Position numbers and translations under genes: made by a program | Notes under the pieces: model-generated | The model's database searches: none | The model's input: only the letters and a program-made list of their open reading frames with translations | What the model was told of the DNA's origin: nothing | NCBI GenBank assembly: GCA_021234155.1 | Contig: JAJEKV010000468.1 | Coordinates: 121,355 to 185,354 of the forward strand | From: Isoetes taiwanensis | Lineage: Eukaryota; Streptophyta; Lycopodiopsida; Isoetales; Isoetaceae | Direction: 5' to 3' | DNA length: 64,000 nt | Shown here: positions 22,919 to 34,130 of the stretch, piece by piece | How the letters are laid out: every line of letters begins with the position of its first letter | How positions within the stretch are numbered: position 1 is the first letter of the stretch

Positions 22919-22938
22919 AAAAAAAAAAAAAAAAAAAA

Positions 22939-23489
22939 GAGGTGTCTTATATATTAAAGACAGGTCGCATTAAAAGTAATGGAAAAGGTTTTTGTTTGAG
23001 ATATAACATGGACATGACATAGCGTCTTATATTCTTATTGCATTGCGACAACCATATTTTATGCCTACCGTGGAAAAACAGCCTAAGCTGCTCAAATATG
23101 GAAAAATATATGGTTTTGTATATAATATGTGGCAAGAATCATAGTTTCAACCATGGATGAAAAGCCCTTCCGCAATTAGGTCTGTAAAAGATCTTTTGCG
23201 GGGTGTTTTTCAATAGTTTAGGGTTGGTTTTTTTTGTTTTTTGTTTTTTTTTGGATGATGGTCCTTTTTTAGGAAACTCATGGGTGTCACATGCGATGCC
23301 GTTTCAGCCTCAAAATTAGGGTGTTGCCTTTGTTGGACGAAGAACAGGTTTTGTTGTGCTTATCTGAACCTGAGGCGTGCAGCGATGGCGGCCAAAAGGA
23401 GAACCAGTTACAGGTACCGTCTGAGTTGGAGATGTTTTTGAGGCGCCTGGCTCGTGGGGTGTCCGGCAGCTGCAGCTTGGATGCAGCTT
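22939..23489. other. Spacer between the E2 and E3 retroelement copies
   Basis: About 550 bp not matching the retroelement. 23060-23185 (GCTGCTCAAATATGG...CAACCATGGATGAAAAGCC) resembles 52289-52380, so it is a dispersed repeat. The right part (23290-23489) is more GC-rich, open in several frames, and has no recognised product. Confidence 0.5.
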
Positions 23490-23533
23490 GGGTTTGCAGA
23501 ATCTGCTCCACATTGTAGATTTGGGTACACAAT

Positions 23534-23881
23534 ATGACGATCCAAGTGGATGACAAACTTATGGGACTATTCCAAACAACTAAGTTTGACAAAAGAGAGC
23601 TGCTACCGTTTAAGGCCATAAAATTTGTACATGCTCTCAGCTGCAGACCATATATGCAAGCCAGAAATGTTATTATATCTCAAATCATGCCATTTATGTA
23701 TGTTAATTCCAGTCCAATAAGGGCAGCCACGGATATCAAAAAACTGGTAGAAGAATTTGTGAGCAACGGATTTGACAGACCCGGACTTCTCAAAAAGGTT
23801 TATCAATACATTCAAGCGAGTGACTTCCCAGGCTTGAAATATGACAAGACTACACTACTACAGATAATAAAAGAGCATTGA
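23534..23881 (+). pseudogene. RT C-terminal domain fragment (E3)
   Basis: 115 residues, nearly identical to the E2 C-terminus: TKFDKRELLPFKAIKFVHAL, IISQIMPFMYVN, ending LLQIIKEH and TGA. It is only the post-YMDD (thumb-like) part of RT; catalytic motifs A-C are absent. ATG 23534 is probably an internal methionine, not a start. Confidence 0.8.
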
Positions 23882-23977
23882 AGGTATGGCATACATACTT
23901 TAATTCTGATTTTTTATAGACTGTATGGACAGACTTATAAATAGCAAGTGTAAAACCAAACTATAGGATTGTGCATG

Positions 23978-24000
23978 ACCCCTACTGTAACAGTAGGGGT
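23978..24000 (+). other. Perfect hairpin in the retroelement 3' UTR (E3)
   Basis: ACCCCTACTG-TAA-CAGTAGGGGT, 10-bp stem, 97 bp after the RT stop. The outer pair AACTATAGG (23959-23967) and CCTATAGTT (24009-24017) encloses it. The stem is identical to that in E2. Confidence 0.8.
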
Positions 24001-24293
24001 ATAATCACCCTATAGTTACAGTTTAAATACACACACCAAGGGGTCTATAGCAATCCTACGGAAGGAGGTAGGATTTTTTTTTATGTAAGATAAAAATAGC
24101 ATCTAAATTAGCATGTGTTTAATGACTTCTATTTGCTTAAACACTATAGGATCAAAAATGAGAAATAATGGTCATATAATGGGGTGTTAAAAATATGAGA
24201 AGGTTAAAAACATGTGCCCTAGCAATAGGTAGATGACCAAGGTTTAACCAAATATTGAAATTTTAGATAAAAGGACGTTTGGCATAAGATAAT

Positions 24294-24719
24294 ATGACAG
24301 GACCAGTACTGGCATGCATCCAAAATTTAATGCAGATAGGTGATACCCGGACCATTTTACGCGGGAAAATGCAAGGCATTAAGATGGGTATGAGCTCAAG
24401 TCCGGAACTTAGCAGTGAAAGCGAGAACTCTGAAAATGCTAGGGAAGAACAGCCGGAGTTATACAGAGAGTTTGATTTTTGCGTAGAATCAGTTAGGCTT
24501 GACCTATTAAGTATGGATAAGAGAGGATATGGTCGAGGATTTGAAGGTAAACGAAACTTTGACGGAGGTTCGAGCTATAATACCAAAAAGGGCAGGTATT
24601 ATAACAGAAAACCAAGTGGTTATTCTAGGGGGAATAACCCAAATGAATATGGTGTTCCGGAGACACAAATCGAAGAAGGCTTTGAATCAGAAGAAGATGA
24701 TTTCCAGGTACTTACATAA
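24294..24719 (+). CDS. ORF1 first-exon copy within the E3 terminal repeat
   Basis: Intact 141-residue frame, MTGPVLACIQNLMQIGDTRT to EEDDFQVLT, with the donor-like GTACTTAC after EEDDFQ. No ORF1 main exon follows: region B starts at 25973. So this copy has no downstream partner and is a leftover of the terminal repeat. Confidence 0.5.
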   Translation: MTGPVLACIQNLMQIGDTRTILRGKMQGIKMGMSSSPELSSESENSENAREEQPELYREFDFCVESVRLDLLSMDKRGYGRGFEGKRNFDGGSSYNTKKGRYYNRKPSGYSRGNNPNEYGVPETQIEEGFESEEDDFQVLT

Positions 24720-26567
24720 TATTTTTGCATAGTACTGCTGGATACTCAGGTTTCAGATGAGTTAAGAGGAAAGAGTAGCTTGATCTTCAAGAAATAAACA
24801 GTTAACTGCAGTAAGAAAATACTGGCAGATAATGAACATAATAATGTCTATGAAAATAGACAAGGAGGTAAACATTTGTTTATGTTTGTATGTTGCTAAA
24901 ACAGAGTTTAGAAAAAATATTTATGTAATGTTTGTCTTCATAATCACTTTCTCATCTCTATAATGCTTTTACTAATCAAGGGCAAGAAGGTATAATGGGT
25001 GAAGGGCGATGAGCCAAGAAACCCACTAAGTACCTTTTGGCCCTTGCATTATTACCGATTTCTCGCTAATATTTGCATGATTGGCTGCAGGTACGTGGGG
25101 TTTCTTCTATCATTATGTCATTCTTGCTGTTATGATGTGTTTTAGCGCAATAGGATGGGAAGAATCATATGAAGAACATAAATATAAGAGTATATCGGAT
25201 GTATTTAATGGTTTGAACCATGATCTTGATACCTCAGTGACATGGGAACATGGCAGCATCATTTTGATCACATTATGATGACTAGTAATATTAAAACTTG
25301 GGTATGTATTCCTGTAACTTTTTGAGCAGGCTGAAACATGTTGTATGACAGTAAAGGCAAAAATACATTATCTACAGGTATGTTGATAAATATGTTTTGT
25401 TAACAGTTGGAGTAATATGAAAAGTCAAAGTTTGTTGGAAAACTAGCTGCTGGATTTATCAAAAACCTGTATTAAATCAGTATGCTGGCTTATTGATAGT
25501 TGATCAATTCGTATATACAGGTACCACAATAATAGATTACTTAAAAATAGGACCTGATATGAAAGAATCCCTGGATCCTTTGTAGAAAAAAGTGATAAAT
25601 GAATAAAAAAGTTTAAACACTTGAGTAATAGTGTTCTAAGTAAGGTTAGAAAAGGAATGGACCTAGGCTAGAAGTCTGGAAGGTCTATAACAGAAGAGGC
25701 AATGGAAAACATATTCATGGCTTAAAGACCTTAAGCAAGTAAAGTAATAGGTAATAGCAAGATAGCAAGGGTAAGAATTAGCCCAGTCTAAATATAAAGA
25801 CAAGGTTAGGAAACCTTTGTACCACTGGTTAGATGTTCTACATATAATGTGCTCAGTTGTATTGTAGATTGATAAGACTATAGAGGGATTGACCGATATA
25901 GTCTGGGAGGCTAATAAGGCTGTTGCCTGGGTTAGCTTGTTCAGGGTTTTTTTTTTTTTTTTTTTTTTTTTTACTGCGCTGCCAATAACAGTAAGAACAC
26001 GATCTGCAGAAAGTCAAACAGGCCTGGGCCATGAAAATCCCATCCTGGGAAATCCGCTGAGCCAAGAATCTGAGAAATCCATTCTGAGATATCTGATGCA
26101 GCCAAGAATCAAGTGGCCATGAACCCTATCAACACCGCTTTTGGTACGAAATCTCTGATTTTTATGGTCTTCAAAAATCTCTGCTTTGAAATAAAATCGA
26201 CTTCAAAGGAGATGTAGCAAGCATTCAAATTGGGGCCAAAAGAGATGTAGCAAGCAATTCCATTACTGATTACTCTAAAATGTCGTGAAAAAAATCTCTA
26301 TAATGTCGTATTTTGAGAGCTCCCTAAGAACTTGAAGATAAACTGAATCGATTGGCTCTCATTTGATGTCGTATTTTGTGGCGTGCCCACCCCCCTCCCC
26401 GAAAAAAATGCGACAATTTGTATGGAATTAGCTTAAGACGTGTCTCAACTCTACCAGTCGAAAATGGATAAAGTCTTATTTGCTTAAATGTCCAAAAATT
26501 ATTGGCTAACAAATGGAACACCCATGGCGTGGAAAAAGGGCCTTAATTTCACTTAAAGGTTATTATG

Positions 26568-26686
26568 TATAGGGGAATGAAGGTTGGGACTCTATTCCCA
26601 GTTTTGCAGGTGGGATCGGCGTGGCGTTAGCAAGGAGTGGAGTGGGTCGTGCAAAACAGGAATGGAGGACCAACCTCCATTCCCTA
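26568..26686. mobile_element. Small foldback MITE-like element (copy 2)
   Basis: Second copy of the element at 6018-6135 with the same inverted arms (TAGGGGAATGAAGG ... CCTCCATTCCCTA). It is one of the shared landmarks of region B. Confidence 0.7.
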
Positions 26687-28620
26687 GAAAATAGAAATAG
26701 GGAGGGATTTTTCATAGTTTCCATTCAATAGATTTCTGGGACATTTGCCAATGATTCACATCATTTTTGTAAGATCCACAAGGCTTTACCATTTATTGTG
26801 AAGTTTTTCGTCCTTTGAACAGATCCGACGAAGAAACTCGCTGCAATCTGCTAACTTGCAAACTAGAAATACCTGCAAAGTGGGAACAAGGCCATGGCAA
26901 GCGTTCTTCTCACAAAATAGGGCGTTGGGTCGAAAAATAGAGGAAGAACATGCATGCTGAGCTGCGATTTGCTCTGATATGCCGAGCTCTAATGTGCATG
27001 CCGAGCTCTAATCTGCTCTGATGCGACCTGCTTTGTTATGTCGAGTTGCGATCTGCTCTGTTATGTCATCTACTCTACTATGGCGAGCTGCATCTGCATG
27101 AAGAAACGACGGCGGTGTGTGTAACAGTCCTGGCCACTTGATGGGTTAATATACGTATTTATGTACGTATATACATATTCATGGCATGTATGCAGCATGA
27201 GACCAGGGTTTTGTCTCTTTGGAGAAAGTATTGTTGCAGAGCATGAAGGCAGGGAGCAATTTTGGGTAGTTTTAGAACCCGATTTGTGAAGCATCATATC
27301 TCAGCGACCCGAGATTCTTTTCAGGTGATGTTTCTTTTGATGGAAAGATCTTTAAGTTAGCTTTCCGGAATGGGTCTGATCAGGCCGAAACTCATCCGTA
27401 TGAGAAAGTTATGACAGAAATTGTGATGCTGGGTCAGAATTGACTGCACTATGTATGTTCTTCTGCAGTTTGATTCTTGGAGTTAGAAGACGATCTTTGG
27501 AGGTCCCAATCTATCCTCAGGCGTTAATTTATGAAATATGCCATCATTCACATTCCAATTGTTTGCAAGATGTTTCAAATGTCCGTGTGGACAAATCCAG
27601 GTAAATCGTCAACTGGCTGATGTGCATTCAGAAATTTCTTGGCCTAATTCATTGGCTCATTTGCAGGTTTCCCACTAACGGTCGCACCAAGATGGCGATG
27701 GGAACTCAATTGCAGCCCCTTTGCTCGTCATGCACTAGGTTAGCTTAGCTTTATCGAGAGCGTTATCTTCCTTTTTTTTTTTCTTTCGTGTTGATATCTT
27801 GTAAAAGCTTGCTGCTTTCCTTTCTCCATAATTATTGCAGCCAGAAACCCGAATTAGAAGCAGAAGCATAACTCCATTGCTTCGTAATGCAGATAGAAGC
27901 ATTGATTGCAGTTGGTGATTTTAGCAATGAACTGTAAACCAGAGCACCTATTCAGTTTCATGACTGGCCATGAACAAAATTTGGCAACAAGATAACTCTT
28001 TCGCAAGAGCATGAAATATAAATACGGCAGCCCCTTTTTATAGGTTGTGGCATAGAATTGCAGCCGTATTGCATTTGAGCTTCTAAAATTTGAAGCTTTG
28101 TTGTTGAAAGCAAATGCAAGGAATGTGCATTTCTGTTTTTTGTTACTGAACTATCATTCCTTTACTTGTAAATTGCAGGCTTTATATTGGCCTTTGCACA
28201 ATGTAGCCTCTATAAGATTTAGTGCTCCATTCTCTGCATTTTATTTAGAAGCACTATAAATTGAATCATTTATCTACCAATGATCGAATGGGTTTATTGC
28301 TTGATGTTACTCGAGTTCTTTGTGTATGGTGTTACTGCAGCAGGATTCACATGTCACGTTATGCAATGTGAGCAGCTTGGGTTGTCCAAGGTGTTCTCAT
28401 GGCTTGCATAACAAAATATTCCCTCTTTTTAATTCCATGGTATATGTTTCTACATTGCTACATATAATTGCTACATATAGTTGCAGGAGTTAGAATGCTA
28501 TACATTGTTGCAACACAGATTATTTCATGCTTTTAGAAAGAAGATCATAGGAGTTTTGCATGTTTTACATATTTTTACGTATGTTTTTTTTTTTTGGGCC
28601 CGAAGGGCCCAAATTTGTTT

Positions 28621-29127
28621 TTGTATAACAACCAACACATAACTACCATTAACACCATTGGGTCCAACACTTTTAAATTAAAATCCCCCTTAAACCCCCT
28701 TTGGTTTGAGTGCATATTCACACGGGGGGTGACGTAGGGCAGCGAGAGCCCTTATAATTATATTTTGTACGTACAAAATCAACACCATATAGTATTTTGC
28801 TTGAAATCTTATAGTATTTTGCAAATCTTGTTATATAGTATAGCAAATTTTGTACTTGCATACCCCACAAACGAGGAACTTTACGTACGGTGTAGATTAA
28901 GGAATAAGGGGTGAATATGCCTATCCAACAGCTCTCGTTGCCCGGAGTCACCCCCCGTGTGAATATGCACTCAAACCAAACACTCAAACCAAAGGGGGTT
29001 TAAGGGGGATTTTAATTTAAAAGTGTTGGACCCAATGGTTGTGTTAATTAATGTTAATGGTAGTTATGTGTTGGTTGTTAATGGTTGTTATGTGTTGGTT
29101 GTTAATGGTTGTTATGTGTTGGTTGTT
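28621..29127. mobile_element. Foldback element with long inverted arms (copy 2)
   Basis: Second copy of the element at 8081-8585, same inverted arms and three tandem TTATGTGTTGGTTG units at its right end. Confidence 0.75.
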
Positions 29128-30010
29128 TACCAAAATAACAGGGGGTTCCAATGGGATTTGATATGGATGTAAAAAATAACAATTCATGAAACCATAGACC
29201 ATATATCCCTAAAACAATTGAATGGGTTGTTATAAAAAAAAACATAAATTTTATTTAAAAAATAATCACATTAGCTCACGGGGTATATTGGCTAAAGTAG
29301 TCTTATTAGGACATTGAGTTATTTTAGTAGAGGTTCGAGCCCCCGTATTTCATACTCTAAAATCTTAGGCAAAGTCATTATAGAGGTTCGATATTCCTGA
29401 AATCATTATTTTATATTTCAAAATCATAGGCCCCTCCAATCATAAATGACTATAAGCGAAACGAGAGGTGCTAATAGGCCCCAACGTACGATCTGGGTCA
29501 TAGGATCGACGAATCCAACGACTGTGGTAGTCCAGGGTGCATCTATATAGCAAAATAACAGGGTTTCCAGGGGGATTTGATATGGATGTTAAAAATAACA
29601 ATTCCTGAAACCATAGACCATATATCCCTAAAATAATTGAATGGGTTGTTATATTATAAATTCAAGATAAAAAATAATCACATTAACTCACTGGGTATAT
29701 TGGTTAAAGTTGGTCTCCGTGGACGATAAAATCATATTCTATTCTATTCTATTAGGACATTGAGTTGCTTTGGTAGAGGTTTAAGCCCTCGTATTTCATA
29801 TTCTAAAAACTTATGCAAAGCCATTATAGAGGTTCGATATTCCCTCTAAACCTTAGGTGAAATCATAGAGGTTCATATTTCAAAATCATAAGCCTCCAAT
29901 CATAAATGACTATAAGCTAAAGCGAGAGGTGCTACTTGAGGCCCCAACATAGAATCGGGTCATAGGATCGGCCGAATCCGGCGATTGTGGTAGTCCAGGT
30001 GCACCTCCAA
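29127..30010 (+). repeat. Tandem tRNA-like units (copy 2)
   Basis: Counterpart of 8588-9445. B-box GGTTCGAGCCC at 29332-29342 and A-box-like TAGCTCACGGGG just before. The unit here retains GATATGGATGTAAAAAATAAC, missing from the first copy. Confidence 0.45.
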
Positions 30011-30774
30011 TGTGGTATCTAGTGAAAGCACCGGGGCATCCTAGATCTTAGTTGCTTATCCAATGTTGAATACAAATTGCTTTCCTTTGAGGTTCAATTG
30101 CATTTTGGCATTCCTAAAAAGAAAGAAAGGATCTTCTCCGATCATGCTTGCCAAGCAGTGGAAAGGTGTGATTTTGTGTTCAAATCATCTCCAAACCTGA
30201 TACAATCTACAAGATTTACTTCGTCCTATGTCTTCAAACTAGAAGTAGTTTTTTGATAAATTTTTGAATGTGAGGTTCTATGTGTTGAGAAAATAGAATG
30301 TTTTGATCAAGGCATCGTGTGGAGTTGGAAGTTTAGAATCCTTTAGAATCCTTAATCCTTTAGAATACTTTTTTTTCTCATTCAGTGGAATAGGGATCTA
30401 TGAGGGTTGAGGATCCAAATAAATGATATATATTCCTGAGCATCACCCCTTCCTTTTTGTATAGTAGTTGTCTTGTTTGATGAGGGGATGCATTGGCGAA
30501 GGTAGTCTATATTCTATGGCCAAATTTAAAATAACTGGACAATAGAAACGTCATCCACTTAGATGAAATAAGCTTGAGGGCTTTCAGAAAACGAATAGTA
30601 AATTATGACTTTGAACAAGGTAGATGGAGTGTGAAAAGTTATACATCGTCAGTAAATGCAAATAAACAAGGTGATGCGCATGAGGGGTTGCCCTTCGGTG
30701 ACGCGAAAGTGTGTTTTTATGGTTTCTATTTCAGCATTTATTTTCATGTAAACTGTAATTTTGATGATGTTTCT

Positions 30775-30798
30775 GGGTGAAAGCATGTTGTAGTGGAA
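30775..30798 (+). repeat. Left terminal inverted repeat of element T
   Basis: 24 bp starting GGGTGAAAGCATGTTG, the perfect reverse complement of 39442-39465. TTCT precedes it. The same terminus is at 10209-10232 in copy 1. Confidence 0.8.
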
Positions 30799-31050
30799 TA
30801 CCCTGGGTGTCCCCCCTGTCCCCCCTAAAAATGTGGTGGGAGATATCAAATTTGTGGTGCGATTTTAAATGTTTGTTTGGCGCCTAGTGCATGTCTGCCC
30901 GGATTCAATCATTTCTTGAGCTGCAACAACCCGATTCCCTCGCCACCGTCCCATTCCAATTTCCCTCGCCACCGGTCCCATTCAATCTCCACCGAACTGA
31001 TTTCTAAACCCACGACCCACCGCTCGCCTTTCACGAAGCACCGCGGCTAT

Positions 31051-34000
31051 GGCGCTTTAATCCGGTTGTGGATCAATCCGTTCATACCTTCAATCATTTA
31101 ATTTGGAAGCAAATGCCTAAAATCTCAAACCGAAGCCGGGTAAAGAGAACTCCGAACAAGAAGCGGGATCATAAAAGGCGCCAAAGGAAAAGACAAAGGG
31201 AAGCTAAAGAAGAATTAGCAAAAATTGCATTAGCAGAGGGAGGATCCACCAAAGCGGCCTCTCTACTAGGCGTCCGGATGGTATTAAAATTGTTATCTTC
31301 ATTTCATAGCACCACTAAAGGCTTGTCTAACAACGATAAGAAAGAGGTTTTACTAGATTTTTCTGGGAGGATGACACAATGGGCCGTGTACTTGGCTAAG
31401 AGTCGAAAGATTTTCAAAGCCAAGAGCATTGTGGTCAGCAACCTCGAGGGCTTCCATTCAACTTGTGAAGAAGTCTAACAGCAATAGCGGTTTAGCAGCC
31501 AAGAGTAGTTGCCTTGTTATGGCCATAAGAGGAAGCATTAATACCGAAAGTGCTAATCCATAGGTGCTTTCGGGGTTTTGGTAAAAGCTAGCTTTGGGTG
31601 TTCATCCTAGGAATCTTACCAAAGCAAAATTGAAGAGGGAAGAGATAGATTGCAAAGGGGAAAATGGGTTTTGTACAAAAGAGTTAGAAGAAGCGATGCA
31701 ATTCCCAATTACGTCATAGAACTTGTGCGGCAATTTTGGACCGAAAGCGGTAGGGTCTCTCCAAATGCAAAAGGATGTTAAGTTCGAGGAAGATTGGAGC
31801 GAAATGTAAGAGAGGATCATGCCACTCACTATCCGGAAGAATCACAGGTTATTTCATTTCATCATCTTCACCACATTTTTTATTGTTAATGTGGTATGTG
31901 ATTGCTTGTGATATGTGGTTCTTTGTGGTGAGGCACGTGGTGTGAAATAAATCTTTGTCAATATATGCTTTGTGGTGCCTAGTGTGGTGAATAACATGGT
32001 GTAAAATACATCTTGTAATATATGCTATGTGGTGCCTAGTGTGGTGAAAAATATGGTGTAAAATAAATGCTCTAAATATACGCTTTGTGGTGCCTAGTGT
32101 GGTGAATAACATGGTGTAAAATAAATCTTTGTAATATATGCTATGTGGTCCCTAGTGTGGTGAATAACATGGTGTGGTGCCTAGTGTGGTGTCTAGTGTG
32201 GTGCCTAGTGTGGTGCCGGTGTGGTGCCTAGTGTGGTGCCGGTGTGGTGCCTAGTGTGTAGTGAATAAGGAGGTGTAAGATGAATATGCGTAATATATGC
32301 TATGTGGTGCCTAGTGTGGTGGAAAATGTAGTATGCAATAAATATCTTTGATCACCTTGTTATCTTCCTTGCGATTTGCAATTGTTGGGAAATTCAAGGC
32401 GGGACATCCTAGTGTTATGATCAAACAGAGGATGTTTGAAAAATTTGAAACCATGGTTTGTTGTAAAATTAAAGGACTTCAATAGTTCTTTCTTTGTATA
32501 TACCATGTTAGAATGCAGATGCTAATAGATGGCTTCAATAGTATGAGAACTAAGCACCAAAAAGCTGCCTGCGGACTTGTCGACTTTTCTTGGTCGAACA
32601 TATATATGGTGAATCTGGATGCCGGAATACAAAATAAGTAGCACAAGAAGTCCGTGGCGGGGAATTTTATGTGAGAAAACTAGCTTCCAACCTTACCATA
32701 AGAGGGAATGCATTACGGGTGAGTGTAAAGAGTGTGGGATTAAGAAGTTCCCTATCCGCCCACATGAACAATCTAGTGATAGTGGCATGGTGAAGTGGGA
32801 ATACCTAGACTATGAAAAAAGCTGTATTGAGGAGATGGCGGCAAAGAAGTCTAAGCTCGTTCACCAACACAATGAAACCGCAAGTCTTCCCTTTGGTGAA
32901 CAAAATGTTGGAGAAGCTTCCAAAATTTCCTTTACACAACTTGGATATAAGTGGCGAGGCGGGGCGATTACAAAGAACTCCTTGATAACTTGCACGGAGA
33001 TGCTTACCTATCCGTGGTTGACTTCACGATGAATTATACTTTTAAGGAGCGAGAATGAAGTTGAGTCCATCTTATTTGGGTCAACAACGAGATAACTATA
33101 TTTGTTCAAATAACCTATCGAGGTTGATCCAGACAGAACACCATTGAGAAGGAAACACACTACTATGTCCGGATGATAGGGAACATGACACACTTTTTGT
33201 TCAACATTGTTTTATGAAATATTTTGAGTACTTAAAAGCGAAAAGGCAATGTCCCCAAACGGCACTATGTATTTTCGGATGGTCTTTGCATCACAATTCA
33301 AAGCGGCGAGATCATTTTATTTTGTTGGAAGGTACAATTGTGATACGAGGTCAACATGATGTGGAACTTCTTTGGATCAAACCATGGAAAAGGTGAACAT
33401 GATGGGAAGGCAAAGCAAAATTGAAAAGATGGATCTGAGGTCTGGCTTAAACATCGACATTAAACTAGATAATGCCCATGATGTGGTGAAAATTGCGAGA
33501 GAAACAATTTCAATGTGGTACATCCGAGTGGACTGAAAATGGAAGAAAAGTTTGGAGATACTACGGGAAATAAAACACGAGGATATCAACAGGAAAAAGG
33601 CTTGGGGTGCGAGAGACAATTCCTTAAAACCGAGGCAAATTCATTGGTCCATGGATTCAAGATGGGAAATCCAACACGACTACATCAATTTAAAGCTATC
33701 ATGTTTTGCGGCAATTGTTTGGATGGAAAATGGGACATGTGAGAACAAATTGTATGTAGATGAATGGGACCTTGTAGTCGTTGAACCATCCTCCAATGTT
33801 CATGCGGATGTGGAAGAGACCCATAAAGTCTACCGTGCCACTATACTCAACCTTGGCAAATGTACTTGCGAAGCACTTAGAGAAGGAGACTGACTTTGCA
33901 GTTCTTTGCACCTAAAGGAACGAGGAGGATTACGTATTTTGGATGTTGCTATGCACCAAGCCAAAATTTGAAGTTGAAAATGACTTCAAGCGAGCGGAAA

Positions 34001-34130
34001 CTTGTTTATGAGAGGTGAAACCGTTGTGGAGGGCATTTACTATAGATTTTTACGCATACTTCATTTCATAAGAAGTATGAACTATTCTCTAGGGTATGGT
34101 AGATTTCCATATGTATTTTTCTCCCTTTGA
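31051..34130 (+). pseudogene. Transposase-like gene of element T (copy 2, many frameshifts)
   Basis: Counterpart of 10483-13547. The start region is ATGGCGCTTT (one T more than copy 1, so the frame is lost at once). Recognisable blocks in scattered frames: KRRQRKRQREAKEELAKIAL (31165-31225), GECKECGIKKFPIRPHEQSS (about 32720-32780), a DGKAKQN-like stretch after TTTGGATCAAACCATGG (near 33370), and ENKLYVDEWDLVVVEPSSNV. Breaks occur where copy 1 has CAG/CTG (for example CTTTGATCACC for CTGATCACC near 32344). This version looks dead, but much of the damage may be basecalling error. Confidence 0.65.
31866..32340 (+). repeat. Left subterminal TGTGGTG array of element T (copy 2)
   Basis: Same array as 11285-11765, inside intron 1 of the transposase-like gene, beginning about 1.1 kb from the left terminus. 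TGTGGTGCCTAGTGTGGTG is the core unit; GGTGCC-GGTGTGGTGCC runs are densest at 32170-32260. Confidence 0.85.

Larger units (their letters stand above)
15126..22938 (-). mobile_element. Retroelement copy E2, inverted, with direct terminal repeats at both ends
   Basis: Read on the minus strand: terminal repeat (22918 to about 21062), ORF1 main exon (20943-19393), spacer, RT (about 19012-16891), 3' UTR with hairpin, then a second terminal repeat in the same orientation (about 16700-15126). It is the fullest copy in the window. At its 5' side it starts in an A-run on the plus strand (22913-22938); at its 3' side it is cut at 15125/15126 against element T. Head-to-tail terminal repeats without LTR-type pol fit Penelope-like architecture. 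Several frames are broken, mostly at CAG/CTG/CCG-type positions. Confidence 0.75.
23490..25972 (+). mobile_element. Retroelement copy E3, 5' truncated
   Basis: It starts inside RT (matching E2 from the TTTGCAGAATCTGCTCCACA region), then has the RT C-terminal exon, 3' UTR hairpin, the terminal repeat (about 24070-25950) and a T-run (25948-25972) leading into region B copy 2. E1 shows the same order at its right edge after its deletion, so this arrangement is probably what preceded region B before duplication. Confidence 0.8.

Noticed and set aside
15126-22938. LTR retrotransposon (Gypsy/Copia) with long LTRs
   Set aside because: RT motifs are of the Penelope/TERT type; no protease, integrase, RNase H, primer-binding site or TG...CA ends were seen, and the terminal repeats contain coding exons.
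16891-23881. GIY-YIG endonuclease expected for canonical Penelope-like elements
   Set aside because: No GIY...YIG pattern found by eye before or after RT; profile search would be needed to exclude a diverged domain.
24735-24790. Possible hammerhead ribozyme (CAGATGAGTTAAGAGGAAAG)
   Set aside because: The invariant CTGATGA core is not present and flanking stems do not form; resemblance is superficial.
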